A stretch of 64,000 nt of DNA from contig NZ_AP024651.1 in assembly GCF_019977295.1 (NCBI RefSeq), forward strand, positions 620,001 to 684,000, written 5' to 3'. This document shows positions 17,351 through 27,197 of the stretch, one piece after another (position 1 is the stretch's first letter; the number at the start of each line of letters is the position of its first letter). Both the position numbers and the translations under genes were made by a program. Source of the stretch: Arthrobacter sp. StoSoilB20 (GTDB lineage: Bacteria; Actinomycetota; Actinomycetes; Actinomycetales; Micrococcaceae). The notes beneath the pieces were generated by a model. That model had not been told where the DNA came from. It saw only the letters and a program-made list of their open reading frames with translations, and made no database searches.

Positions 17351-18067
17351 CTACGGAGCCAGTGATTGAACCTCGACGGCGGTCAGGCCCGCCTCGCGCA
17401 GGAAGCTCCGGGCGTCGCCGAACTCCTCTGCGAAAGCGGCCAGGAAGTGCCGCATGGCAGCTTCAGGGCTCTGTAGGACCATCAGTTCGGGGCTGAAGTA
17501 TGCCGCAGGAGTGGAAGGGACATGCAACCGCCATGTTTCAGCCATGATGTCCAGCATGGTGGGAAGGTTGAGGGTAGTGGCGGTGTAATCCTCCACTATG
17601 GAGTCCTCGGCGGCCCCCGCCGCCAGGAGCGCGATGGCCGACACCACGCCCGTCCGGTCCTTGCCCAGGGAGCAATGAACCAGCGTGCGCTTACCGCGGG
17701 CGGCGGGACGGAGAGCATCAGCAACCCACTCCGGCCGTAGCTTGATCCAGCCAAGGTAGAGCCCGCCCAGGTCCTCGGGGGTCTCCACAGCATGGAGCGA
17801 GCCGGCGATTGCGTTGGGATCCAGCGGGTTGTTCACGAGTTCGACGCCGGGCATGGCGGAGCCGGCTGAGCTGGTGCCGTCCGTCGAACCGTCGCTATTG
17901 ATCAGCCAGGGAACCAACGAGCGCTCCAACTCGCTGCGCAGGTCCACGATCGCCTGGATGCCGTGCTCCGCCAGGAAAGCCGACGTCGCAGCGGCATCCA
18001 AGCCGAACGGCTGGCTCCCCCTGAGTATCCGGCCACCGGCCAGAGGACGCAGATTGAGCACAGCCAT
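17351..18067 (-). CDS. Tyrosine-protein phosphatase family protein
   Basis: A 238-residue protein with the phosphatase P-loop HCSLGKDRTG (Cys-x5-Arg) in its second half and the N-terminal RGSQPFGLD...IVDLRSELER pattern of the DSP/PTP-like family (Y_phosphatase3; related to MptpB-like lipid/tyrosine phosphatases). It dephosphorylates phosphotyrosine or phosphoinositide-like substrates in the cytoplasm. It lies 9 bp downstream of the HAD phosphatase gene on the same strand, so they are co-transcribed. AGGAA precedes the ATG. It converges with the hydrolase at 16225. Confidence 0.85.
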   Translation of the reverse strand: MAVLNLRPLAGGRILRGSQPFGLDAAATSAFLAEHGIQAIVDLRSELERSLVPWLINSDGSTDGTSSAGSAMPGVELVNNPLDPNAIAGSLHAVETPEDLGGLYLGWIKLRPEWVADALRPAARGKRTLVHCSLGKDRTGVVSAIALLAAGAAEDSIVEDYTATTLNLPTMLDIMAETWRLHVPSTPAAYFSPELMVLQSPEAAMRHFLAAFAEEFGDARSFLREAGLTAVEVQSLAP

Positions 18068-18076
18068 CTCTTGTTC

Positions 18077-18898
18077 CTAAATCTGGCTCTTGAGGTCGGC
18101 CACAGAGTTCAGGATCTGGTTGGGCCGGAACGGGAAGGACACGATTTCTTCACGCTGGGTGATTCCGCTGAGGACCAGGACCGTGTGCAGGCCCGCTTCC
18201 ATGCCGGCAACGATGTCAGTGTCCATGCGGTCACCGATCATGGCAGTGGTCTCGGAATGGGCGTCGATCTGGTTCATGGCGGAACGGAACATCATGGGGT
18301 TCGGCTTGCCTACGATGTACGGTTCGCGGCCCGTGGCCTTGGTGATCATGGCCGCTATGGCTCCGGTGGCGGGCATGGGACCGTCCTTGGAGGGGCCGGT
18401 GGCATCCGGGTTGGTGGCGATGAACCGGGCACCGGCCAGGATGTGGCGGACGGCCATGGTGATCGCTTCGAAGGAGTAGGTGCGGGTCTCACCCAGCACC
18501 ACGAAGTCAGGATCGGTGTCCGTGAGGATGAATCCGGCCTCGTGCAGCGCGGTTGTAAGCCCGGCTTCACCGATGGTGTAGGCGCGGTTGCCCGAATCCG
18601 AGGACTGGACCTGGTCCTTGAGGAACTGGGCCGTGGCCAGTGCCGACGTCCAAATGTTCTCTTCCGGTACCTCCAGGCCGGACGCACGCAGGCGGGCTGC
18701 GAGGTCGCGGGGAGTGAAGATGGAGTTGTTGGTCAGGACCAGGAACCGCTTGGACGTATCCACCCAGCGCTGGATGAGTTCAGCCGCGCCGGGGATTGCC
18801 TGGTTCTCATGGACCAGGACGCCGTCCATGTCCGTGAGCCAGCACTCGATTTCGTGGCCGTTCCGATAAACCGATGTGGACGTGGTTTCTTCTGCCAT
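18077..18898 (-). CDS. HAD-IIA family hydrolase (NagD/p-nitrophenylphosphatase-like)
   Basis: A 273-residue haloacid dehalogenase superfamily phosphatase. Motif I is LTDMDGVLVHEN, motif II the LTNNS region, and motif IV GDRMDTDIVAGMEAGL. The HAD-IIA cap domain occupies the middle. Upstream in-frame codons exist, but the ATG used has GGAGG 6 nt before it. Members dephosphorylate nucleotides or small sugar phosphates. It is the first gene of a two-gene unit with the tyrosine phosphatase. Confidence 0.9.
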   Translation of the reverse strand: MAEETTSTSVYRNGHEIECWLTDMDGVLVHENQAIPGAAELIQRWVDTSKRFLVLTNNSIFTPRDLAARLRASGLEVPEENIWTSALATAQFLKDQVQSSDSGNRAYTIGEAGLTTALHEAGFILTDTDPDFVVLGETRTYSFEAITMAVRHILAGARFIATNPDATGPSKDGPMPATGAIAAMITKATGREPYIVGKPNPMMFRSAMNQIDAHSETTAMIGDRMDTDIVAGMEAGLHTVLVLSGITQREEIVSFPFRPNQILNSVADLKSQI

Positions 18899-19201
18899 AT
18901 TTGCCTCCGGCTGGGGTTGTTCATGCACTTCCACCAGTCTTCCATCAATCCGCGGCCCGAACATCCTGGAATCCCGCTTATGTGGGTAGTTCTGCCCATG
19001 TGGATAACGGCTGTGACTTGCGCCCGGCGGCTCGAACTCGATTACGCTTGTGGCGGCGCAGGCGTGCCACCACCGTGGGTCGGGGGATCGACATGGTGGT
19101 TTTTATGCGTCGTCCACGCTTCAGCAGGTCCCCTCTTACGGTTTATCCACCGGATGTCCCAGAAACATCCCGGTGACCCACTGCTTTCGAAAGGGCCTGT
19201 C
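18899..19201. other. Intergenic region between divergent genes, with DnaA-box-like sites
   Basis: This 303-bp spacer separates the HAD phosphatase and the Pro-rich membrane protein and shows no convincing ORF. It contains an exact DnaA box on the minus strand, TGTGGATAA (18999-19007), and a one-mismatch box TTATCCACC (19143-19151). GATGT/ACATC form a short inverted repeat near 19153-19171. No clear promoter is identified. Confidence 0.4.
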
Positions 19202-20548
19202 ATGAGCAACAACAACGGAGCGCCGCAGCCTCCCTACAACCCCGACGGCGTGCCGCAGCCCCGCTACGACACCGGCCAAGGCCAGTACGGACAGTACAAG
19301 CCAGGGCAGGGGCAGCCGGGCCAATACCAGCCAGGTGAGGGCCAGCCGGGCGAGGGCCAGACCGAGGCATTCCCCACCCAGCAGCCGCCGACGCAGGCCT
19401 ACCCCGCCCAGTCCTATCCGACGCAGGCGTATCCCACCCAGCAGCCCCCAACGCAGGCATACCCCGCGCAGCAGGCGAACCAGCCGGGCCACCCCGACGG
19501 CGAGTATGCCGAGACCGTGCACCGCTACCCTGATGCCCGGCAGGGTCCATCAGCGCAGCAGGACCAGCCAGGCTACCCGGGCGCAGGCTACCCGGCGCAG
19601 CCCGGCGGACCCGGAGCAGGCTACCCCGGTCAGCCCGGCCAGCCCGGCTACCCAGGCCAGCCCGGCGGACCCGGCCAGAACCCGGGCGACCACAACCGGA
19701 AGTCGTTGTTCCTCATCCTGGGTGGTGTCGCCGTCGTCGTGATTATTGCCCTGGTGGTGGCGTTCACGTGGCTGATCCCGTCCATGACCAAGCCCACCGC
19801 AGTGGAGTCCCCGTCGCCCTCGGTGACGTCCTCGGATGAAGCCTCGGATGCAGCCGCTGAACCGTCCGCTGAACCGTCCTCCGAACCGTCGGGGGAGGCT
19901 TCGGCGTCCTCCACCATGCCCGCCGGTGCCATCCCGCTGCCGTCCGTGTGGGAGCAACTCGCCGGCCCCAGCAACGTACCCGCCGACGGTGATCCGTTGT
20001 TCAACAGGTGGGTGACGGGCGAATCCTCCTTCCAGTACTTGGCCGAATGGACCCACGACGAGTCGTTCGGAATCACCAAGGACCCCACCACGGGTGAAGA
20101 AATCCAGAAGAAGGCCCAGGGCACGGTGGAGACCGACGGTGACGGCATCGCGCTCGCCTATGCGTTCTTCGCCGAGTCGGAGGAGGGCAAGTTCGGCAAG
20201 GATCCTGTTGAGGTCAAGAAAGCCATCCAGGACATCGAAGCCCGCTACAAGGGCATGTCGGCCACCGAGCTGCCGCAGAACCTGGTGGGTCACAAGTGCG
20301 CTTCGAACTTCAAGACCTCAATGCCGGAAATCCGTGAGTTCCGCCGCGGTGCAGCAGTTGTTGTCGGCTTCACCTGCGCCAACGCCCGTGGTGAAGCCAT
20401 CCAAGCCGTCAACCTGTTCTCCGTAACTCCCTGGGGAACACCGCAGATGCTTGGCGTCAGCGGCCACAAGGAATACTGGGACGCGCACCCCGGGCTCTTT
20501 GAGCAGTTGGCTAACTCGTACCGCATCAACAAGTGGAAGATGGGCTAG
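19202..20548 (+). CDS. Pro/Gln/Gly-rich single-pass membrane protein of unknown function
   Basis: A 448-residue protein. The first ~160 residues are low-complexity, with repeats of YPTQ/QPPTQAYPAQ and then GYPGQPG. One transmembrane segment follows (SLFLILGGVAVVVIIALVVA), then a Ser/Glu/Pro linker and an extracytoplasmic domain of about 200 residues with two cysteines. ATG at 19202 has AAGGG 7 nt upstream; the frame stays open far upstream, but that extension overlaps the opposite-strand HAD gene. The architecture resembles actinobacterial envelope proteins with Pro-rich cytoplasmic tails. Function unknown. Confidence 0.8.
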   Translation: MSNNNGAPQPPYNPDGVPQPRYDTGQGQYGQYKPGQGQPGQYQPGEGQPGEGQTEAFPTQQPPTQAYPAQSYPTQAYPTQQPPTQAYPAQQANQPGHPDGEYAETVHRYPDARQGPSAQQDQPGYPGAGYPAQPGGPGAGYPGQPGQPGYPGQPGGPGQNPGDHNRKSLFLILGGVAVVVIIALVVAFTWLIPSMTKPTAVESPSPSVTSSDEASDAAAEPSAEPSSEPSGEASASSTMPAGAIPLPSVWEQLAGPSNVPADGDPLFNRWVTGESSFQYLAEWTHDESFGITKDPTTGEEIQKKAQGTVETDGDGIALAYAFFAESEEGKFGKDPVEVKKAIQDIEARYKGMSATELPQNLVGHKCASNFKTSMPEIREFRRGAAVVVGFTCANARGEAIQAVNLFSVTPWGTPQMLGVSGHKEYWDAHPGLFEQLANSYRINKWKMG

Positions 20549-20585
20549 TCCCGGCGGGTCCAAGCGGCAGGGCTAAAGTTGAGGG

Positions 20586-21284
20586 GTGACTGACCTTCCC
20601 CCCACTACAGCCCTGCCCACCCCTGCCCTGTCCTCGGCCGAGACCACACCGGAAGGCGGGGAAGAAGCGAAGCCCGAGGTTGGCGTCGGGCCCTGGGAAG
20701 GTGAGCTGCCGGTTGGCGACCACTGGGATCCGGACCTGTTGAGGGATGGTGACCGCCGCAACGTGGTGGACCAGTACAGGTACTGGAAGCACGAGGCGAT
20801 CGTCGCGGACCTTGATTCAAAGCGGCACGATTTCCACATCGCCATAGAGAACTGGCAGCACGACCTCAACATCGGCACGGTGGTCCGGACCGCCAACGCG
20901 TTCCTTGCCAAGGAGGTCCACATCATTGGTCGACGCCGGTGGAACCGTCGCGGGGCCATGGTCACCGACCGCTACCAGCACGTCCGCCACCACCCCACGG
21001 TCGAGGACTTCGTGCAGTGGGCCGAGGGGGAGGGGCTTGCCGTGATCGGCATCGATATCTTCCCGGATTCGGTGCCGTTGGAGACGTACGACCTCCCGAA
21101 GAACTGCGTGCTGGTTTTCGGCCAGGAAGGCCCCGGCCTGACACCCGAGGTGCACGATGCCGCCGTCGCTACGCTTTCAATCGAGCAGTTCGGCTCCACC
21201 CGGTCCATGAATGCTGCCTCCGCGGCCGCCATCGCCATGCACGCGTGGGTGCGCCGGCACGTATTCCAACAGCCCGTGAGCTAG
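20586..21284 (+). CDS. TrmH family RNA 2'-O-methyltransferase (SPOUT)
   Basis: A 232-residue SpoU/TrmH-type methyltransferase using S-adenosylmethionine. The three SPOUT motifs are present: NIGTVVRTANAF, VLVFGQEGPGLTPEV and IEQFGSTRSMNAASAAAIAMH, which together form the trefoil-knot cofactor site. The N-terminal ~45 residues are a charged extension. A TAAAGT element (20574-20579) sits 6 nt before the GTG, so it is probably leaderless. RNA target not determined (tRNA or rRNA). Confidence 0.9.
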   Translation: MTDLPPTTALPTPALSSAETTPEGGEEAKPEVGVGPWEGELPVGDHWDPDLLRDGDRRNVVDQYRYWKHEAIVADLDSKRHDFHIAIENWQHDLNIGTVVRTANAFLAKEVHIIGRRRWNRRGAMVTDRYQHVRHHPTVEDFVQWAEGEGLAVIGIDIFPDSVPLETYDLPKNCVLVFGQEGPGLTPEVHDAAVATLSIEQFGSTRSMNAASAAAIAMHAWVRRHVFQQPVS

Positions 21285-21319
21285 GCGAGCTGTCAGTATG
21301 ACCCCGGGCAGCTGCCGTT

Positions 21320-22402
21320 CTATTGGTCTTTGAGAGTCGCTTTTCCGTCGACGATGTGAATCTCACCTGAGGCTCTGGGTATTACAATCTCAACCTTCGG
21401 CTCCCATTGCGGGGCGTCGTCACGGCCGCTGTTCACTTCGTAGCTCACCGAAGCCGCGCCCGATTGCGCCGACTGAATGATCCAACTGTCCTCGCCGCGA
21501 AGGAGAGTGAAGGTGGGCTCCTTCTCGATGGTCCATTTTACGTTGCGGGTAGGTCGGTATTCGGAGATCGCAAACCCGGAACAGCCACGACGCGTCGCTT
21601 CGGCGGTACTAGCCAGAGCGGAGGCAGTGCATTCAGTCCGTTTGTTCTCAAGAAGCGTCCGGGTCTCGTCCAGGAGCAGCTGGGTGGGTAACACTTTCAA
21701 ACGTTCGGCGTTCTTGGAAATCGCCCGGTCAATGCTGATCAAGGCCTTCTGCTCTTCTGCCATTGTGTACTTGTCTCCGGAAATGCCGAGGGTGTACTCG
21801 CCGGGGAAGGCCGGCATCAGCAGGGAATCACTGGCAGCGGTTCCGGAGTCAGGAGCGGCAACAACCACGCCGTTCACGGTGAACAACCCCACGGGACGGT
21901 TGGAACTGATCCGGATTTTCTGGAAGTTTTTGGGCCCAACCTTCCACTCGCCTTCACGTGACTTGGTCATCCTCAGAATGATTTCCTGCTTGCGGCCGTT
22001 CTGGGTGACTTCGGCAGTGACGAACTCCGACCTTGCCTCCAGGATCCGGTAACCGTCAATGTGCTGCTTTGCATTTTTGTACACGTTGTTTTGGAGGAGA
22101 GCCCGTTCATTCTCGGGGACGCCGGGGTCCGATACGCTGAGGGCTTTCTCGCCGTCACCATCGATCAGGGCCTGGAAGTATGTTTTTGCTGTGGCGCTCA
22201 TGCCCCGGTCCGGTGAGAACAACGGCAAAACCAGGAGAACCAGAGCAACGATGGCTGCGGTGAGGAAGGCCGCCGCACCCGCTGCAATGGCAATAATCAT
22301 CTTCCGTTTCCGCCCGGGGTGCGCTTCCGGGAAAGTACCGCCCTGGGGCGGCAGGGGTGGCGTTGGGCGGGGCTGATGGTTTGCGCTCGGGGGGAACTCC
22401 AT
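21320..22402 (-). CDS. Membrane-anchored protein of unknown function
   Basis: A 360-residue protein with a Pro-rich cytoplasmic N-terminus, a basic stop (RKRK), one transmembrane segment (about residues 35-60) and a large extracytoplasmic part. The region after the membrane (TYFQALIDGDGEKALS) looks like an NTF2-like/TcaA-type domain, followed by beta-rich segments with a Cys pair. That assignment is weak. It converges with the TrmH gene and is divergent from fba. No function can be assigned. Confidence 0.7.
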   Translation of the reverse strand: MEFPPSANHQPRPTPPLPPQGGTFPEAHPGRKRKMIIAIAAGAAAFLTAAIVALVLLVLPLFSPDRGMSATAKTYFQALIDGDGEKALSVSDPGVPENERALLQNNVYKNAKQHIDGYRILEARSEFVTAEVTQNGRKQEIILRMTKSREGEWKVGPKNFQKIRISSNRPVGLFTVNGVVVAAPDSGTAASDSLLMPAFPGEYTLGISGDKYTMAEEQKALISIDRAISKNAERLKVLPTQLLLDETRTLLENKRTECTASALASTAEATRRGCSGFAISEYRPTRNVKWTIEKEPTFTLLRGEDSWIIQSAQSGAASVSYEVNSGRDDAPQWEPKVEIVIPRASGEIHIVDGKATLKDQ

Positions 22403-22590
22403 TCCGGCAGTATATCCACCGTCTCGATGAATCAGAGGTAGCTGGCGGATTGTGAACCCGGCGGAAGTGTTAAGAGCCCCCAGTGACCCGAAACACGGCG
22501 TCCCGGCGGATATCGCTAGGATGGGTGCTAGCCGTAAGCGGTCTACTCCAGGGTTACCAACCCACAGACGAATTCAGCATAGGAGTCACC

Positions 22591-23609
<1,019 letters not shown>

Positions 23610-23610
<1 letters not shown>

Positions 23611-24032
23611 TGTCTGACGAATTCCGCAAGAACCTGATGGGGCCGGAGCCTACGCTCCTGCCCGCTGAAACCGAGATCTACCAGCACTTGGCGCTCGGCA
23701 ACGAAGCGCTGGACCTGGTGGCCAAAAACCCTACGTCGTCCCTGCTGTGGGCCATCCTCGCCGAGGAAGCCTGGGCCGAAGGCCGGACCATCGAGTCCTA
23801 CGCCTACGCCCGCGTTGGCTACCATCGCGGACTGGACTCCCTGCGCCGCAACGGTTGGCGCGGAGTGGGACCTATCCCGTGGGAGCATGAGCCCAACCAG
23901 GGCTTCCTGCGTGCCCTCTACGCGTTGGGCCGGGCAGCATCGGCTATCGGCGAGGCTGAAGAGCCGGAGCGGATCGAGAAGTTCCTGAACGACTCGGACC
24001 CCAAGGCCAAGGCAGCGCTCGAAGCCCGCTGA
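23610..24032 (+). CDS. DUF3151 family protein
   Basis: A 140-residue soluble protein of the actinobacterial DUF3151 family, recognised by the GPEPTLLP start, the WAILAEEAW segment and the YARVGYHRGLD...GWRG...PWEHEPNQGFLRAL core. It is translationally coupled to fba by a one-base overlap, an arrangement I recall as common in actinobacteria. Function unknown. A long bidirectional terminator follows. Confidence 0.88.
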
Positions 24033-24051
24033 CGCGGAATCAATAAAGCAC

Positions 24052-24097
24052 ACGACGACGGCGACCCTCACCGAAAGGTGGGGGTCGCCGTCGTCGT
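24052..24097. terminator. Bidirectional terminator hairpin (ACGACGGCG family)
   Basis: A 21-bp stem with one wobble: arm one (24052-24072) begins ACGACGACGGCGACCC and arm two (24077-24097) ends GGGTCGCCGTCGTCGT. The loop is GAAA, a GNRA tetraloop closed by C-G. It separates the convergent DUF3151 and fec-type genes. Its outer sequence is shared with three other hairpins in the window. Confidence 0.85.
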
Positions 24098-24137
24098 TAA
24101 GGGCGTTAGTCGAACAGCGCTCAGTCCGTAACAGCGC

Positions 24138-24959
24138 TCAGTCCGTAACAGCGGAGTGCCGCGGCCGCCCCAGCGGAACCACCAGCGGCGTGTGCGTCAC
24201 GGGATCGTCAATAATCCGGCAGGCCATCCCGAAGACTTCCTCCACCAAGGACTCGGTGATCACGTCAGCGGGAGCGCCCTCGGCCACCACCACGCCGTCC
24301 TTCATGGCGATGATGTGGTCCGCGTAGCGGCTGGCATGGTTGAGGTCGTGCAGCACGGCAACCAGGGTGTGGCCCTTGTCCAGGTTGAGCTCGCGGAAGA
24401 GTTCCAACAGTTCAATCTGATGGGCTATGTCCAGGAACGTGGTGGGTTCGTCCAGCAGCATCAGCGGTGTTTGCTGGGCGAGGACCATGGCCACCCACAC
24501 TCGCTGCCGCTGCCCGCCGGACAGTTCGTCCACCAAACGGCCGGACAGGGCTGCGACGCCGGTGGCCTCCATGGCGTCGACAACTGCATTCTCGTCAGCC
24601 TCGGACCACTGGCGCAGCAGTTTTTGGTGCGGGTACCGTCCACGGGCCACGAGGTCCGCCACGGTGATGCCGTCGGGCGCGATGGAAGACTGCGGCAAGA
24701 GCCCCAGACGCCGGGCAAGTTCTTTCGCGGGAAGCGCGGTCACGGATTTCCCGTCCAGCAGCACCTGACCGCTGCGGGGCTTGATGAGCCGGGCGAGGGC
24801 GCGCAGCAGTGTTGATTTGCCACACGCATTGGGCCCGACAATCACCGTGAACTGCCCCTCGGGGATCCGCACGTTGAGGTTCTCGGAAATGACGCGTTGC
24901 TCGTAGCCGATGGTGAGTGCTTCGGCGTGCAGCTGCGGGGCAGCGGTGGTGAGGCTCAT
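24138..24959 (-). CDS. Iron-siderophore ABC transporter ATP-binding protein (FecE/FepC type)
   Basis: A 273-residue ATPase: Walker A GPNACGKST (residues 42-50), signature LSGGQRQR, Walker B LMLLDEPTTFLD and H-loop VLHDLNHA. QSSIAPDGITVADLVARGRYPH is typical of ferric-siderophore importers. ATG at 24959 with AAGGA upstream overlaps the stop of the permease gene by ATGA, fixing the start. Last gene of a permease-permease-ATPase operon facing the binding-protein gene. Confidence 0.93.
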   Translation of the reverse strand: MSLTTAAPQLHAEALTIGYEQRVISENLNVRIPEGQFTVIVGPNACGKSTLLRALARLIKPRSGQVLLDGKSVTALPAKELARRLGLLPQSSIAPDGITVADLVARGRYPHQKLLRQWSEADENAVVDAMEATGVAALSGRLVDELSGGQRQRVWVAMVLAQQTPLMLLDEPTTFLDIAHQIELLELFRELNLDKGHTLVAVLHDLNHASRYADHIIAMKDGVVVAEGAPADVITESLVEEVFGMACRIIDDPVTHTPLVVPLGRPRHSAVTD

Positions 24960-26020
24960 GATTTCCTTGCTTCCCTGGCCAGCAGCCAAACGAGGTAGAT
25001 TCCGCCGATGCATACCGTCACAACGCCCACTGGCAGCTGGATCGGGGCAAAGAGGCGTTGGGCCGCGAGGTCGCTCGCTGCCAGCAGGAAGGCTCCCATC
25101 ACGGCAGAGGGAACCAACGTGATGCCCGCGCTTCGAGTGAGCCGCCGCGCAAGTTGCGGTGCCGCGAGGGCAACGAAAGCGATGGGACCGGCAACCGCGG
25201 TGACAGCAGCCGTCAGTGCGACGCCGAGGACCAGCAGCAGCAAGCGGGTGGGTTCCGCCCGGACGCCCAAGGCGCGTGCGGCGTCGTCGCCCATTTCCAG
25301 CAACTGCATCCGGCGGGCGGCTGCCAACGTGCCCAAGCCAACCACTGCAACCACGACGGCGGCGGGCGCCGCTTGCTCCCAGGTGATGCCGTTGAGGGAC
25401 CCGGCTCCCCAGACGGCGGCCGCCAGCGCGGCCTCAAGCTCGGCCTGCAGGATCAGCCAGTGGTTGAAGGCGGCCAGCATGGCACTGATGCCGATGCCCA
25501 CAATGATGAGCCGGAAACCTTGGGAGCCGCGGCGGTAGGCGAGCAAGTAGACGGCCAACGCGGTGAGGATTCCGCCAACCAAGGCCCCTGCAGCGATGCC
25601 TAAATATCCGCCGCCGATGGTCAGCATCACGATCAGCGCTCCGGTGTAGGCGCCGGTGTTGAAGCCGATGATGTCCGGGCTGCCCAGCGGGTTGCGGGTC
25701 ATGGACTGGAAGATTCCGCCGCTCATGCCAAGTGCTGCACCGAAGACCAGTGCTGCCAGGACGCGCGGGAGCCGCCACTCCATGACTATGGTTTGGGCAA
25801 GACCCGGTGCGTCACCGGCGAAGGCCTGGAGTACTTGCGGCACTGAAACGTCGTAATCACCGGTTGCCAGGCTGGCCACCGCCACGGCCAGCGCGGCCAG
25901 AATCAACGGGATGCAGACAAGGATGCTGCGGATGTCGACACGGAAGCTCAGCCAACGGTTTCGGACCACAGCGGTGGACCGGCCAAAGTCGGTGCGGTTG
26001 CTCTGGTCCAGGCGCGTCAC
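24956..26020 (-). CDS. Iron-siderophore ABC transporter permease (FecCD family), second subunit
   Basis: A 354-residue polytopic permease of the FecCD/BtuC family. Landmarks are WRLPRVLAALVFGAALGMSGGIFQSMTRNPLGSPDIIGFNTGA near the N-terminal third and GPIAFVALAAPQLARRLTRS. The GTG start overlaps the stop of the upstream permease by GTGA (26017-26020); the open frame continues further but has no membrane-protein character there. It pairs with the permease at 26017 as a heterodimer. Confidence 0.92.
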   Translation of the reverse strand: MTRLDQSNRTDFGRSTAVVRNRWLSFRVDIRSILVCIPLILAALAVAVASLATGDYDVSVPQVLQAFAGDAPGLAQTIVMEWRLPRVLAALVFGAALGMSGGIFQSMTRNPLGSPDIIGFNTGAYTGALIVMLTIGGGYLGIAAGALVGGILTALAVYLLAYRRGSQGFRLIIVGIGISAMLAAFNHWLILQAELEAALAAAVWGAGSLNGITWEQAAPAAVVVAVVGLGTLAAARRMQLLEMGDDAARALGVRAEPTRLLLLVLGVALTAAVTAVAGPIAFVALAAPQLARRLTRSAGITLVPSAVMGAFLLAASDLAAQRLFAPIQLPVGVVTVCIGGIYLVWLLAREARKS

Positions 26021-27075
26021 AGCCCACTCACTTTCCGCCGCCGTGCAAGGGCAATCAGCACCGGCGCGCCAATGAATGCGGTCACCACGCCCACTTGGAG
26101 TTCCCCGGGAGCAGCGATCCGGCCCACTACGTCCGACACCAGCAGCAGGATGGGGGAGAGCACCACGGTGGTGGCAAGGATCCACCGCTGGTCCGGGCCC
26201 ACAATCCAGCGGGCTACGTGCGGAATCATGAGGCCCACGAAACCGATGGCACCTGCACCGGCTGTTGCCGCTCCGCTGAGGAGGGTGATGGCCACGACGC
26301 CCAGGATGCGGGTGCGGTTGACGTTGGCGCCCAAGGAAGTGGCGAGGTCGTCGCCCAGCGCCATGGCGTTGAGCCCGCCCACGCAGAACACGGCGATCAC
26401 CAAGCCCAGGCCCATGAACGGCGCCACAGTCAGGACCGATTCCATGCTGCGGGTGTCCAACGAGCCGATGCTCCACGAGCGCAGGTGGTCAAAAGCCCTG
26501 GGATTCAGGAGCGTCAGCCCTGAGCCGATGCCGGTGAGGACGGCGCCCAAGGCAACACCGGCCAAAGTGAGCCTGATGGGATTCACCACGTTCCTGCCGG
26601 AGGTGCCAATCAGGTACACGGCAGCCGTGGTGAGGATGGCGCCGGCGAACGCAAACCAGATATAGCCGCTCAGTGAGCCAATCCCGAAGACGCCAATGGC
26701 AACCACAATGGCAAACGACGCGCCGGCGTTGACGCCCAGGATGCCCGGATCAGCCAAGGGATTGCGCGTGATCGCTTGGATGAGCGCACCGGCCACGCCT
26801 AGGGAGACTCCTACCGCGATCCCCATCAAGGTGCGGGGGAGCCGGTTCTGCAGGATGATCGCGTGATCGGCGGAGTCCTGTGGGTTGGTGAAGGCCTCAA
26901 GGACCGTCGATGCCGGGATGAACTTGGCTCCAACACCCAGGCTGAGCAACACCGCACCCACCAGGGCGGCCGCTGCCAGGGCGAGGAAGAGGACCCTCCA
27001 CCGGGACTTATTGACGACGCCGGAACCGGCAGCCGCGCTGACAGCCGGAAGGGCAGGAGCGGCTACCGGGGACAT
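26017..27075 (-). CDS. Iron-siderophore ABC transporter permease (FecCD family), first subunit
   Basis: A 352-residue FecCD-type permease with about ten hydrophobic helices. Conserved segments are NRLPRTLMGIAVGVSLGVAGALIQAITRNPLADPGILGVNAGA and GAIGFVGLMIPHVARWIVGPDQR. ATG at 27075 begins an operon divergent from the substrate-binding lipoprotein gene, with the iron box between them near the other start. It imports ferric siderophores together with the next two genes. Confidence 0.92.
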   Translation of the reverse strand: MSPVAAPALPAVSAAAGSGVVNKSRWRVLFLALAAAALVGAVLLSLGVGAKFIPASTVLEAFTNPQDSADHAIILQNRLPRTLMGIAVGVSLGVAGALIQAITRNPLADPGILGVNAGASFAIVVAIGVFGIGSLSGYIWFAFAGAILTTAAVYLIGTSGRNVVNPIRLTLAGVALGAVLTGIGSGLTLLNPRAFDHLRSWSIGSLDTRSMESVLTVAPFMGLGLVIAVFCVGGLNAMALGDDLATSLGANVNRTRILGVVAITLLSGAATAGAGAIGFVGLMIPHVARWIVGPDQRWILATTVVLSPILLLVSDVVGRIAAPGELQVGVVTAFIGAPVLIALARRRKVSGL

Positions 27076-27178
27076 GACACCGTCGATGGGGACACAGCAG
27101 GGACCATTTCGCAGAGGGGCGGTAATAAGACGGGCATTGTGGTGACTGTCGTCACAACGTCACAGAAGTGTGCCTTAA

Positions 27179-27197
27179 TTAGGTTAGCCTTACCCAG
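27179..27197 (+). promoter_or_regulatory. DtxR/IdeR-type iron box over a leaderless promoter
   Basis: TTAGGTTAGCCTTACCCAG closely matches the actinobacterial iron box (TTAGGTTAGGCTAACCTAA), especially in the left half. It overlaps a -10-like TAGCCT (27185-27190), which is 6 nt before the GTG at 27197. Iron-loaded repressor would cover the -10 and start. It may also serve the divergent permease operon. Confidence 0.75.

Noticed and set aside
17963..19201. Upstream extension of the Pro-rich membrane protein frame
   Set aside because: Runs antisense through the phosphatase genes; the ATG at 19202 has a proper ribosome site.
19380..19680. Repeated YPTQ/GYPGQPG coding repeats as a possible minisatellite
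   Set aside because: They encode the Pro-rich tail of the membrane protein and keep frame; explained by the protein's low complexity.
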